Shown here piece by piece: positions 6,816 through 12,107 of a stretch of 12,107 bases of DNA. The position numbers were made by a program, and so were the translations under genes. Origin of the DNA: CAYZEZ01 sp964477295. Its GTDB lineage: Bacteria; Bacteroidota; Bacteroidia; Bacteroidales; SM23-62. The stretch is from NCBI GenBank assembly GCA_964477295.1, contig CAYZEZ010000138.1, positions 1 to 12,107 on the forward strand, written 5' to 3'. Within the stretch, counting starts at the first letter, position 1. Every line of letters starts with the position of its first letter. The notes under the pieces are model-generated. The model made no database searches and had not been told where the DNA came from. It saw only the letters and a list, made by a program, of their open reading frames with translations.

Positions 6816-6821
6816 TTCACG
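6804..6821. repeat. Hairpin spanning the rnz stop codon
   Basis: CGTGAAT (6804-6810) and ATTCACG (6815-6821) are a perfect inverted repeat with a CGTA loop that contains most of the rnz TAA stop. The following ACGA/TTACG/CTCACGG words partly repeat the arm. No T-run follows, so it is a weak terminator at best, but it could stabilise the mRNA 3' end or separate rnz from guaA. Confidence 0.45.
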
Positions 6822-6822
6822 A

Positions 6823-6852
6823 TTTACGACTCACGGATAAAAGTTATCTTTG
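6823..6852 (+). promoter_or_regulatory. Probable guaA promoter
   Basis: TATCTTTG at 6845-6852 matches TAnnTTTG exactly. TTTA at 6823-6826 lies 18 nt upstream, a one-mismatch -33 element at good spacing. Transcription would begin near 6858-6860, only a few nucleotides before the ATG at 6866, so guaA would have a nearly leaderless mRNA. Confidence 0.55.
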
Positions 6853-6865
6853 AAAAAATTTTTCT

Positions 6866-8008
6866 ATGATTGAAACAATAATCATACTGGATTTCGGATC
6901 TCAGTATACCCAGCTGATCGCACGTAAAATCAGGGAATTAAATGTGTATTGTGAGATCCAGCACTTTGATCAGATCCTGTCTCCGGATAAGAACATTAAG
7001 GGAATAGTGATGTCGGGCAGTCCCTTTTCAGTGCGGGATAATAACTCCCCAAAACCTGATCTGACGAAAATCCTGAGAGGAATCCCTGTGCTTGGCATCT
7101 GTTATGGAGCACAATTGATAGCCCAGATAAATGGCGGTGAAGTGATGCCTTCGAAGTCCAGAGAATATGGACGGGCTCATTTGCATTCAATTGATAAATC
7201 AAATAAGCTTTTTCAGCATGTGGAACCGGGGACCCAGGTGTGGATGTCGCACGGTGATACCATCATTAATTTGCCGGAAGGATATCACATCATAGCCGGC
7301 ACAAAGGATATTGATGTGGCAGCTTTCAGAGCCAGTGATACAGAGACCTACGGATTGCAGTTTCATCCTGAGGTATACCACTCAACTCATGGAAAGCAAA
7401 TATTGCAGAATTTCCTGGTTGATATCTGTGGATGTACCCGGTCATGGACCCCTGATTCGTTCATTGAAACAACCATACATGATATACAAACAATTGTGGG
7501 GGATGAAAACGTTGTTCTCGGTTTATCCGGGGGTGTCGATTCATCTGTTGCTGCAATGCTTCTGCATAAAGCATTAGGTCAGCAATTAACAAGTATTTTT
7601 GTGGACAACGGACTGCTTCGGAAGGATGAATTTGCCAGCGTATTGGCCAGATACAAAGAGCTGGGATTGCGGGTTCTTGGCATCGAAGCAGGTAAGAAGT
7701 TTTTAACCGAATTAAGGGGAATATCTGATCCCGAAGAAAAAAGAAAAACAATCGGAAGGGTGTTTATAGAGGTTTTTGAACAGGAATCGAAAAAAATACC
7801 TGGAGTCAAATGGCTGGCGCAGGGAACCATATATCCCGATGTTATTGAGTCGGTTTCTGTGAAAGGCCCATCCGCAAAGATAAAATCACATCATAATGTA
7901 GGCGGGTTACCTGAAAAAATGAACCTGAAAGTTTTGGAGCCACTTAAATTGCTGTTCAAAGACGAAGTACGCCGTGGGGGGAAACCATTGGTCTCGATAA
8001 ACACATAA
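6866..8008 (+). CDS. guaA: GMP synthase (glutamine-hydrolysing), N-terminal fragment of a frameshifted guaA
   Basis: GuaA aminates XMP to GMP using ATP and glutamine. This 380-aa frame carries the class I glutamine amidotransferase domain (1-190): LDFGSQYTQLIAR (8-20), GICYGAQ with nucleophile Cys79, and GLQFHPEV with His167 and Glu169. The ATP-pyrophosphatase domain begins near 195 with the P-loop GLSGGVDSSVAA (219-230), followed by FVDNGLLRKDE (245-255) and AQGTIYPDVIES (318-329). The frame is lost after FKDEVRR (364-370): it continues as GGKPLVSINT and stops, where relatives read VG-x-T-x-G and go on to HPFPGPGLA. Restoring one T after G7976 gives RRVGETIGLDKHIMRRHPF and joins the next frame, for a 509-aa enzyme of normal length. 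The gene is either genuinely broken or carries a one-base sequencing error; the latter seems more likely for a core gene. Confidence 0.93.
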   Translation: MIETIIILDFGSQYTQLIARKIRELNVYCEIQHFDQILSPDKNIKGIVMSGSPFSVRDNNSPKPDLTKILRGIPVLGICYGAQLIAQINGGEVMPSKSREYGRAHLHSIDKSNKLFQHVEPGTQVWMSHGDTIINLPEGYHIIAGTKDIDVAAFRASDTETYGLQFHPEVYHSTHGKQILQNFLVDICGCTRSWTPDSFIETTIHDIQTIVGDENVVLGLSGGVDSSVAAMLLHKALGQQLTSIFVDNGLLRKDEFASVLARYKELGLRVLGIEAGKKFLTELRGISDPEEKRKTIGRVFIEVFEQESKKIPGVKWLAQGTIYPDVIESVSVKGPSAKIKSHHNVGGLPEKMNLKVLEPLKLLFKDEVRRGGKPLVSINT

Positions 8009-8394
8009 TGAGAAGGCATCCTTTTCCGGGACCAGGACTGGCAGTTAGGATCCTGGGTGACATTACAGAAGAAAAAGTAAAAGTTCTCCAGGAGGCAGAC
8101 CATATTTTTATCAATGGACTGGAAGAGAGTGGATTATATGACCAGGTATGGCAGGCAGGCGTCGTTCTGCTTCCCATTCAATCAGTCGGTGTCATGGGGG
8201 ACGAACGAACCTATGAACATGTAGTTGCATTGAGAGCTGTGACCTCTACCGATGGTATGACAGCCGATTGGGCTCATCTTCCGTATGATTTTTTAAGTAT
8301 GGTTTCAAACCGGATCATTAATAACGTAAAAGGAATAAACAGGGTGGTTTATGATGTGAGTTCAAAACCACCTGCAACCATCGAATGGGAATAA
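8008..8394 (+). CDS. guaA: GMP synthase C-terminal fragment (dimerisation domain) after the frameshift
   Basis: This frame supplies the missing end of GuaA: MRRHPFPGPGLAVRILGDI at the start, QAGVVLLPIQSVGVMGDERTY in the middle, and the terminal PPATIEWE that closes nearly all GMP synthases. It contains the conserved dimerisation and XMP-binding C-terminal domain. The ATG at 8008 is an internal methionine of the full protein, not a natural start, and overlaps the TAA of the upstream fragment (ATAATG context). Reading upstream in this frame stays open from 7948, so the shift must lie between 7948 and 8007. The sequence shows no decay, stop codons or unusual composition, which argues against a long-dead pseudogene. 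Confidence 0.9.
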   Translation: MRRHPFPGPGLAVRILGDITEEKVKVLQEADHIFINGLEESGLYDQVWQAGVVLLPIQSVGVMGDERTYEHVVALRAVTSTDGMTADWAHLPYDFLSMVSNRIINNVKGINRVVYDVSSKPPATIEWE

Positions 8395-8436
8395 TAGCCT
8401 GAAATTACGCAAAGCAGATGTATGATGTAAGATTGA

Positions 8437-8464
8437 AGTTACGAGTTACGAGGTGCGAGGTACT
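8437..8464. repeat. Four tandem heptamers
   Basis: AGTTACG, AGTTACG, AGGTGCG and AGGTACT follow one another without spacers; the first two are identical and the others keep the AG-T--- frame. The words resemble the TTACG/CTCACG strings after rnz (6822-6838). This looks like a short intergenic low-complexity repeat. Confidence 0.55.
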
Positions 8465-8621
8465 CCCCCTTGCCTGATAATTTATTTTAAATAATTACCT
8501 TTATATAGATACTTAGGGTTATACATAAACAAACTGCCAACGAATAAAAATTTATTTTTATAAAACATCCATGGTAATATTTTCATAAGTATCACAAAAG
8601 GGAATGATTAAAAAAATCATG

Positions 8622-8659
8622 CGGGAGCGCAGCGGATGTCCCGAGTACTCGGGGTTTTT
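8622..8659 (+). terminator. Intrinsic terminator with an overlapping alternative stem
   Basis: CCCGA (8640-8644) and TCGGG (8649-8653) form a stem with a GTAC loop, extendable by two wobble pairs, followed by TTTTT (8655-8659). Upstream, CGGGA (8622-8626) can instead pair with TCCCG (8639-8643), which uses up the left arm of the terminator. The two folds are mutually exclusive, as in an antiterminator/terminator pair. It could simply end guaA transcripts, although it lies 245 nt after that gene and only 45 nt before the next start codon. Confidence 0.55.
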
Positions 8660-8704
8660 AAATTTTAATTATTTTATTTTCAGGTAGTTATAAAATTTTA
8701 ACGA

Positions 8705-9103
8705 ATGAATTCCATGAACTTGCAACCTACTCCTTACACCCCGGGAGTCAGGCTGGATGCCAATAGTGGGATTTTTATATTTGAAGGCATTTCACTTCCT
8801 GAGAATGTAATGGACTTTTACGTACCAGTTATCAAGTGGCTGAAAGATTATTCAGCATGGCTTGACGATAAAAAAGGTGCCGATCAGATGGAATTGAAAT
8901 GCAGTTTCAGCCTCGAGTATTATAATTCGGCTTCGGTCCGGTTTTTGATCTCCATTCTTCAGCAAGTGAAGATTATGGATGAAAAAGTAAGCAAAGTAAC
9001 TGTGGAATGGATTTATGAAAAAGAGGATATTCATATTTTCGAAAACGGAAAAGAATTAGAGGAATTACTTGAAATGAGATTTTCATTTATTGAAACGCAA
9101 TAA
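8705..9103 (+). CDS. DUF1987 / SiaC-family regulatory phosphoprotein
   Basis: This 132-aa protein fits the DUF1987 (SiaC) family, seen in TPGVRLDANSGIFIFEG (12-28), SLPENVMDFYVPVIKWLKDY (30-49) and FSLEYYNSASVRFLISIL (68-85). In Pseudomonas, SiaC is phosphorylated on a threonine in the matching segment and its state controls the diguanylate cyclase SiaD; the equivalent residue here would be Ser75 in NSAS. That assignment is by alignment from memory. No cyclase, kinase or phosphatase is adjacent, so the partner is unknown. The first ATG (8705) is used; Met4 (8714) is an alternative. An attenuator-like structure lies just upstream, and the next gene begins 116 nt later with its own promoter box, so this gene is probably monocistronic. 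Confidence 0.75.
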   Translation: MNSMNLQPTPYTPGVRLDANSGIFIFEGISLPENVMDFYVPVIKWLKDYSAWLDDKKGADQMELKCSFSLEYYNSASVRFLISILQQVKIMDEKVSKVTVEWIYEKEDIHIFENGKELEELLEMRFSFIETQ

Positions 9104-9180
9104 TTATTGTGGTTCTGTTAAATTAGGGTTAAAGGAATATTAAAAAGATAAAATAATCCGGATGTCATTGTCTTTTTAAG

Positions 9181-9188
9181 TATTTTTG
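9181..9188 (+). promoter_or_regulatory. Probable promoter -7 box for the protease-pnuC-kinase operon
   Basis: TATTTTTG is an exact TAnnTTTG match 31 nt upstream of the protease ATG, giving a leader of about 25 nt. No good -33 element is present at normal spacing (the nearest TTG, 9168-9170, is too close). Confidence 0.45.
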
Positions 9189-9219
9189 GAAGTAGAAATG
9201 AACAATTAATCAGAAAGTT

Positions 9220-10821
9220 ATGAGAGGATATAAAGGAAGGAAAATGATTGTCGCGTGCATTTTGATTTGGATGGGCACCGTTGGAATTAATGCGCAGGTT
9301 TTAAGTGATGAATTTCTGAAATTTAGCCAGGTTCTCAACTGGATCGAACGCTATTATGTGGATAGTGTCAATGCATCAGAACTGGTTGAGAATGCTATTA
9401 TTGATATGCTGAGGTCACTCGATCCCCATTCTACCTATATGTCGAAGGAAGAAGTAAAAGAAATGACCGAACCGCTGCAGGGCAATTTTGAAGGAATAGG
9501 GATATCATTCAACATATTAAACGATACCATTTTTGTTATTAATCCTATCCCTGGCGGACCCTCTGAAAAGGTTGGTATAAAATCGGGCGACCGCATCGTA
9601 TATATTGATGGTGAGAATGTTGGAGGTATTGGTATAAAGAATTCAGATGTATTTGCCAAGCTGAGAGGCAATAAAGGGACCAAAGTAAATGTGTCGATTC
9701 ACAGAAGGAATGTTGATGATTTACTCGAATTTACCATTTCGAGGGATAAAATTCCGATTTTCAGCCTGGTTGCATCCTATATGATCGACGAAGATATTGG
9801 TTACATCAAAATAAACCGCTTTGCGATAACCACTATGAGTGAATTTGATGATGCACTTACAGATCTGAAAAAAAAGGGAGCCCGCGATCTGATACTTGAT
9901 TTGAGTGGTAATGGTGGAGGATACCTGGATGTGGCCATAAAACTGGCTGACCAATTCCTCGAAGACGGTAAAATGATTGTTTATACTAAAGGGGTGAGTC
10001 ATCCCAAGCGTAAATATATGTCCACTTCCCGGGGAGAATTTGAAAAAGGACGTGTTGTTGTAATGATAGATGAAGGATCTGCCTCTGCGAGTGAGATTGT
10101 TGCGGGTGCTATTCAGGACTGGGACCGCGGTATTATTGTAGGCAGAAGATCATTTGGTAAGGGGCTGGTGCAGAATCCTATGATGCTTTTCGACAGTTCA
10201 ATGGTCAGGCTGACCATCGCCAGGTATTATACTCCTTCAGGCAGGCTAATTCAAAAACCTTACGATGATGGCTTCGAAGCTTATTCGAAAGACCTTTTTA
10301 ACCGGGTTAATAATGGCGAATTAAGTTCGGCCGACAGCATCGTATTTCCTGAATCACTGAAGTATCAGACCCTGGTGTCAAAGAGAACTGTTTATGGCGG
10401 AGGGGGTATTATGCCCGACTATTTCGTTCCTATCGATACTACCTTTCAGAGTGATTATTACAGGAAACTGATCAACAAAGGAATCTTAAATACCTTTAGC
10501 CTGAACTATGTTGATAATAACAGGAAGAAACTACACAATAAATATGAGCAGATAGACTCTTTTATTACCAACTTTGAGATTACCGGGGATCTGATGAAAG
10601 ACTTGACCGAATTTGCTGAAAAAGAGGGACTTGCTTTAGACGAGGAAGACCTGGCCATATCAGAAGAAAATATTAAGCTAGTTCTGAAAAGCTATATAGC
10701 CAGGGATTTGTGGGATACCAACGAGTTTTACCAGGTGATCAATAAAAGCAATCATAGTCTGCACAAAGCCATTGAGGTGCTTGAAGAAAACGAACTGTAT
10801 CAGGCTGCCCTGCAGAATTAA
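9220..10821 (+). CDS. S41-family C-terminal processing protease (Ctp/Tsp type), exported
   Basis: This 533-aa serine protease is of the tail-specific/C-terminal processing family, acting outside the inner membrane on unfolded or tagged proteins. An N-terminal signal peptide is clear: basic MRGYKGRK, a hydrophobic stretch (9-22), then GINAQ with likely cleavage after Ala25. LRSLDPHSTYMSKEE (64-78) is the usual pre-PDZ segment. The PDZ domain spans about 85-175, with GIGISF (92-97) and GGPSEKVGIKSGDRIVYIDG (112-131). The S41 core has LDLSGNGGGYLDVAI (226-240) and EGSASASEIVAGAIQD (285-300), with catalytic Ser289 and Lys314 (SFGKGLVQ) 25 residues apart, as in Tsp and CtpB. GGIMPDYFVP (395-404) closes the core. 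A helical C-terminal extension of about 130 aa follows, common in Bacteroidota members. Met9 is an alternative start and would also keep the signal. pnuC starts 11 nt downstream. Confidence 0.93.
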   Translation: MRGYKGRKMIVACILIWMGTVGINAQVLSDEFLKFSQVLNWIERYYVDSVNASELVENAIIDMLRSLDPHSTYMSKEEVKEMTEPLQGNFEGIGISFNILNDTIFVINPIPGGPSEKVGIKSGDRIVYIDGENVGGIGIKNSDVFAKLRGNKGTKVNVSIHRRNVDDLLEFTISRDKIPIFSLVASYMIDEDIGYIKINRFAITTMSEFDDALTDLKKKGARDLILDLSGNGGGYLDVAIKLADQFLEDGKMIVYTKGVSHPKRKYMSTSRGEFEKGRVVVMIDEGSASASEIVAGAIQDWDRGIIVGRRSFGKGLVQNPMMLFDSSMVRLTIARYYTPSGRLIQKPYDDGFEAYSKDLFNRVNNGELSSADSIVFPESLKYQTLVSKRTVYGGGGIMPDYFVPIDTTFQSDYYRKLINKGILNTFSLNYVDNNRKKLHNKYEQIDSFITNFEITGDLMKDLTEFAEKEGLALDEEDLAISEENIKLVLKSYIARDLWDTNEFYQVINKSNHSLHKAIEVLEENELYQAALQN

Positions 10822-10832
10822 AATATATTGAA

Positions 10833-11414
10833 TTGTTGATAAACTGGTTATCAGGAAATTATATTGAGATTCTCGGTGTGATAACCAGCCTTGTTTATCT
10901 ATATTTTTCCTTTCACCAAAAGATCTGGTTGTGGCCTTTTGGAATCATCTCATCGGCTCTTTTTATATTCATCTTCTTAAATACTGGATTTTATGCTGAT
11001 ATGTCATTGCAGGGATATTATCTTATAGTCAGCATATATGGATGGTATCACTGGGTGGCCGGAGCAAGGGTAAACAAGGAAAAGAAACTGCCTGTAACGC
11101 GGATTCCATTAACATCTGTCATTATCCTGACTATTCTCTTCATCATTTTATGGGCATGTATTTATTTCATTTTGAGTCGTTTCACAGATTCGGATGTTCC
11201 TGTTGGGGATGCTTTCACTACCGCCGGTGGTATTATTGGTACATGGATGCTGGCCCGTAAAAGGCTTGAAAACTGGCTGGTCTGGATCATTGTCGATGCC
11301 GTTGCAGCTGTCCTCTACTTCTATAAAGGAATGTATCCAACAGTCATCTTGTATATTATCTTTGCTGTTATTGCTCTCTTTGGATATTTGAAGTGGAAAA
11401 AAGACCTGATATAA
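10833..11414 (+). CDS. pnuC: Nicotinamide riboside transporter PnuC family
   Basis: This 193-aa inner-membrane protein has about seven hydrophobic segments and the PnuC family pattern. WLWPFGIISS (32-41), FYADMSLQGYYLIVSIYGWYHW (53-74) and LENWLVWIIVDAVAAVLYFYKG (145-166) carry the conserved Trp, Tyr, Asn and Asp residues thought to line the substrate path. PnuC proteins move nicotinamide riboside by facilitated diffusion; relatives carry thiamine or other vitamins. The neighbouring kinase favours nicotinamide riboside here, because phosphorylation would trap it in the cell. No thiamine riboswitch is visible upstream. The start is probably TTG at 10833 (or the next TTG, 10836), since no ATG exists upstream in frame. 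The gap from the protease is 11 nt, and the 3' end overlaps the kinase gene by 22 nt. Confidence 0.9.
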   Translation: MLINWLSGNYIEILGVITSLVYLYFSFHQKIWLWPFGIISSALFIFIFLNTGFYADMSLQGYYLIVSIYGWYHWVAGARVNKEKKLPVTRIPLTSVIILTILFIILWACIYFILSRFTDSDVPVGDAFTTAGGIIGTWMLARKRLENWLVWIIVDAVAAVLYFYKGMYPTVILYIIFAVIALFGYLKWKKDLI

Positions 11415-11947
11415 GTCCTGGTAAAGTTGCCAAAATCATTATTACGGGACCGGAATCAACTGGTAAGACTATGATAACCAGGTATTTGTCTGATTATTTT
11501 AATGCTATTTATGTCCCTGAATATGCACGTGAATACATTGAAAATCTGCAGGGCAAATACCAGTATGGCGATGTATTACATATAGCAAGAAAGCAAATTG
11601 AAATTGAAAAGGAGCTTCTGGAAAGGGCCGGCAGGGTCCTTTTTTATGACACATTTCTTATAATAACGAAAGTTTGGTTACAGGTTGTTTTTCAGGACGT
11701 ACCCTTATGGCTTAAAGATTATATTCAACAGGGTGATTGGGATCTTTTTCTTTTATGTAACCATGATATCCCATGGGAACAGGACCCGGTAAGGGAGAAT
11801 CCCGGGGAAATGCGTATTAAGTTGTTCGATATGTATCACAATGAGATCAGGAAGCTGGGTATTCCATGCAGGATTATTTCAGGCATGGGTGAAGAGAGGT
11901 TTAAAAATGCATTGTCAGCAGTTCAGGAAGCTCTTGATGCTGTTTAG
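11393..11947 (+). CDS. Nicotinamide riboside kinase (NadR kinase-domain family)
   Basis: This 184-aa P-loop kinase matches the ribosylnicotinamide-kinase domain of NadR without its DNA-binding and adenylyltransferase domains. It shows IIITGPESTGKTMITRYLS (15-33) with Walker A Lys25, VPEYAREYIE (41-50), a central QIEIEKEL segment, LFYDTFLIITKVW (83-95) with the Walker-B-like Asp86, and PWEQDPVRENP (127-137) of the lid/substrate region. The expected product is NMN from nicotinamide riboside and ATP, giving NAD salvage together with pnuC. The start is a GTG inside the end of pnuC; the 22-nt overlap implies translational coupling. The next in-frame ATG lies inside the P-loop and would destroy it. 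A separate NMN adenylyltransferase would be needed elsewhere. Another AAA_28-type kinase specificity cannot be excluded, but the context argues against it. Confidence 0.87.
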   Translation: MEKRPDISPGKVAKIIITGPESTGKTMITRYLSDYFNAIYVPEYAREYIENLQGKYQYGDVLHIARKQIEIEKELLERAGRVLFYDTFLIITKVWLQVVFQDVPLWLKDYIQQGDWDLFLLCNHDIPWEQDPVRENPGEMRIKLFDMYHNEIRKLGIPCRIISGMGEERFKNALSAVQEALDAV

Positions 11948-11973
11948 GATAATTTGAATCGTGCAGGCTGTTT

Positions 11974-12107
11974 GGCAGGCTTGTTTGGCTACGCCTGTTT
12001 GGCTTCGCCGATTGGCTACGCCTGTTTGGCTTCGCCTGTTTGGCTACGCCTGTTTGGCTTCGCCTGTTTGGCTACGCCTGTTTGGCTACGCCTGTTTGGC
12101 TACGCCT
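11974..12107. repeat. 14-nt tandem repeat array running off the right edge
   Basis: After a degenerate first copy (11974-11986), units of consensus GGCTWCGCCTGTTT run head to tail from 11987 to the window end, with about nine copies, the last cut at 10 nt. One copy (12001-12013) is 13 nt, ending GATT instead of TGTTT. Position 5 alternates A,T,A,T,A,T and then A,A,A, so most of the array is built of 28-nt dimers. Each unit contains GGC-TWC-GCC, a tiny inverted repeat. There are no unique spacers, so this is not CRISPR. Fourteen is not a multiple of three, so a coding role is unlikely. The array follows the kinase stop by 26 nt. Confidence 0.93.

Larger units (their letters stand above)
8395..8704. 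other. Non-coding region between guaA and the SiaC-like gene
   Basis: This 310-bp stretch holds no plausible ORF. It contains four tandem heptamers (8437-8464), a weak promoter-like box TACCTTTA at 8496-8503 (one mismatch to TAnnTTTG), a small ATGATT/AATCAT hairpin with an A-rich loop (8604-8620), and a terminator with an overlapping alternative stem (8622-8659). The 45 bp from the terminator to the downstream ATG are almost pure A/T without a consensus -7 box. Confidence 0.6.

Noticed and set aside
7970..8010. Programmed -1 ribosomal frameshifting in guaA at the G6-A3 run
   Set aside because: The GGGAAAC heptamer is not in the phase required for simultaneous slippage, no strong downstream stem was found, and guaA is not known to use recoding. 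A lost T explains the sequence better.
10815..10860. Thiamine (TPP) riboswitch ahead of the PnuC-family gene
   Set aside because: There are only 11 nt between the protease stop and the start codon, leaving no room for a riboswitch, and the kinase neighbour points to nicotinamide riboside.
11974..12107. CRISPR array at the right edge
   Set aside because: Units are 14 nt with no unique spacers and no cas genes nearby; this is a simple tandem repeat.

Overview
The window looks like chromosomal DNA from a member of the Bacteroidota, most likely a Bacteroidales/Marinilabiliales-type organism. The sequence is AT-rich with few Shine-Dalgarno sites. Several genes are preceded by a TAnnTTTG box, the known Bacteroidota -7 promoter element. 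The protein set (an S1 with a long acidic N-terminus, a STAS protein next to RNase Z, a DUF1987/SiaC protein, a Ctp protease, PnuC plus a stand-alone NadR-type kinase) fits that phylum. Identifications rest on motifs and remembered family features; no database search was possible.

Layout. (1) Minus strand, 1-2521: a nucleotide-sugar operon read right to left, with a UDP-glucuronate decarboxylase (UXS), rfbA, rfbC and the first 39 codons of rfbD. No rfbB is present in the window. (2) 2522-3161: a 640-bp divergent intergenic region with a possible 47-codon ORF or gene remnant, a GC-rich structured stretch and the probable rpsA promoter. (3) Plus strand, 3162-6815: rpsA, a STAS-domain protein and rnz (RNase Z) with gaps of 21 and 9 nt, probably one operon. 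A perfect 12-bp hairpin followed by eight Ts, a textbook intrinsic terminator, lies inside the rnz coding sequence about 70 nt after its start codon. (4) 6866-8394: guaA (GMP synthase) with its own promoter, split into two reading frames by what looks like a single lost base. (5) 8395-8704: non-coding, with tandem heptamers and a terminator that overlaps an alternative stem, just upstream of a DUF1987/SiaC-like gene. (6) 9220-11947: an exported C-terminal processing protease, then pnuC and a nicotinamide-riboside kinase, closely spaced or overlapping. (7) 11948-12107: a 14-nt tandem repeat array that runs off the window end.

How the genes work together. The left block makes activated sugars (UDP-xylose and dTDP-L-rhamnose precursors) for cell-surface polysaccharide. 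The centre is housekeeping: translation (S1), tRNA 3' processing (RNase Z) and guanine nucleotide synthesis (GuaA). The STAS and SiaC-like proteins are both candidate phosphorylation-switch regulators, but no cognate kinase or phosphatase is in view. PnuC and the NadR-type kinase together form a complete uptake-and-trap route for nicotinamide riboside, feeding NAD synthesis. I see no phage, transposase, CRISPR array, rRNA or tRNA. The most notable signals are the terminator inside rnz, the frameshifted guaA, the attenuator-like leader before the SiaC-like gene, the decapeptide repeats in S1 and the terminal 14-nt array.
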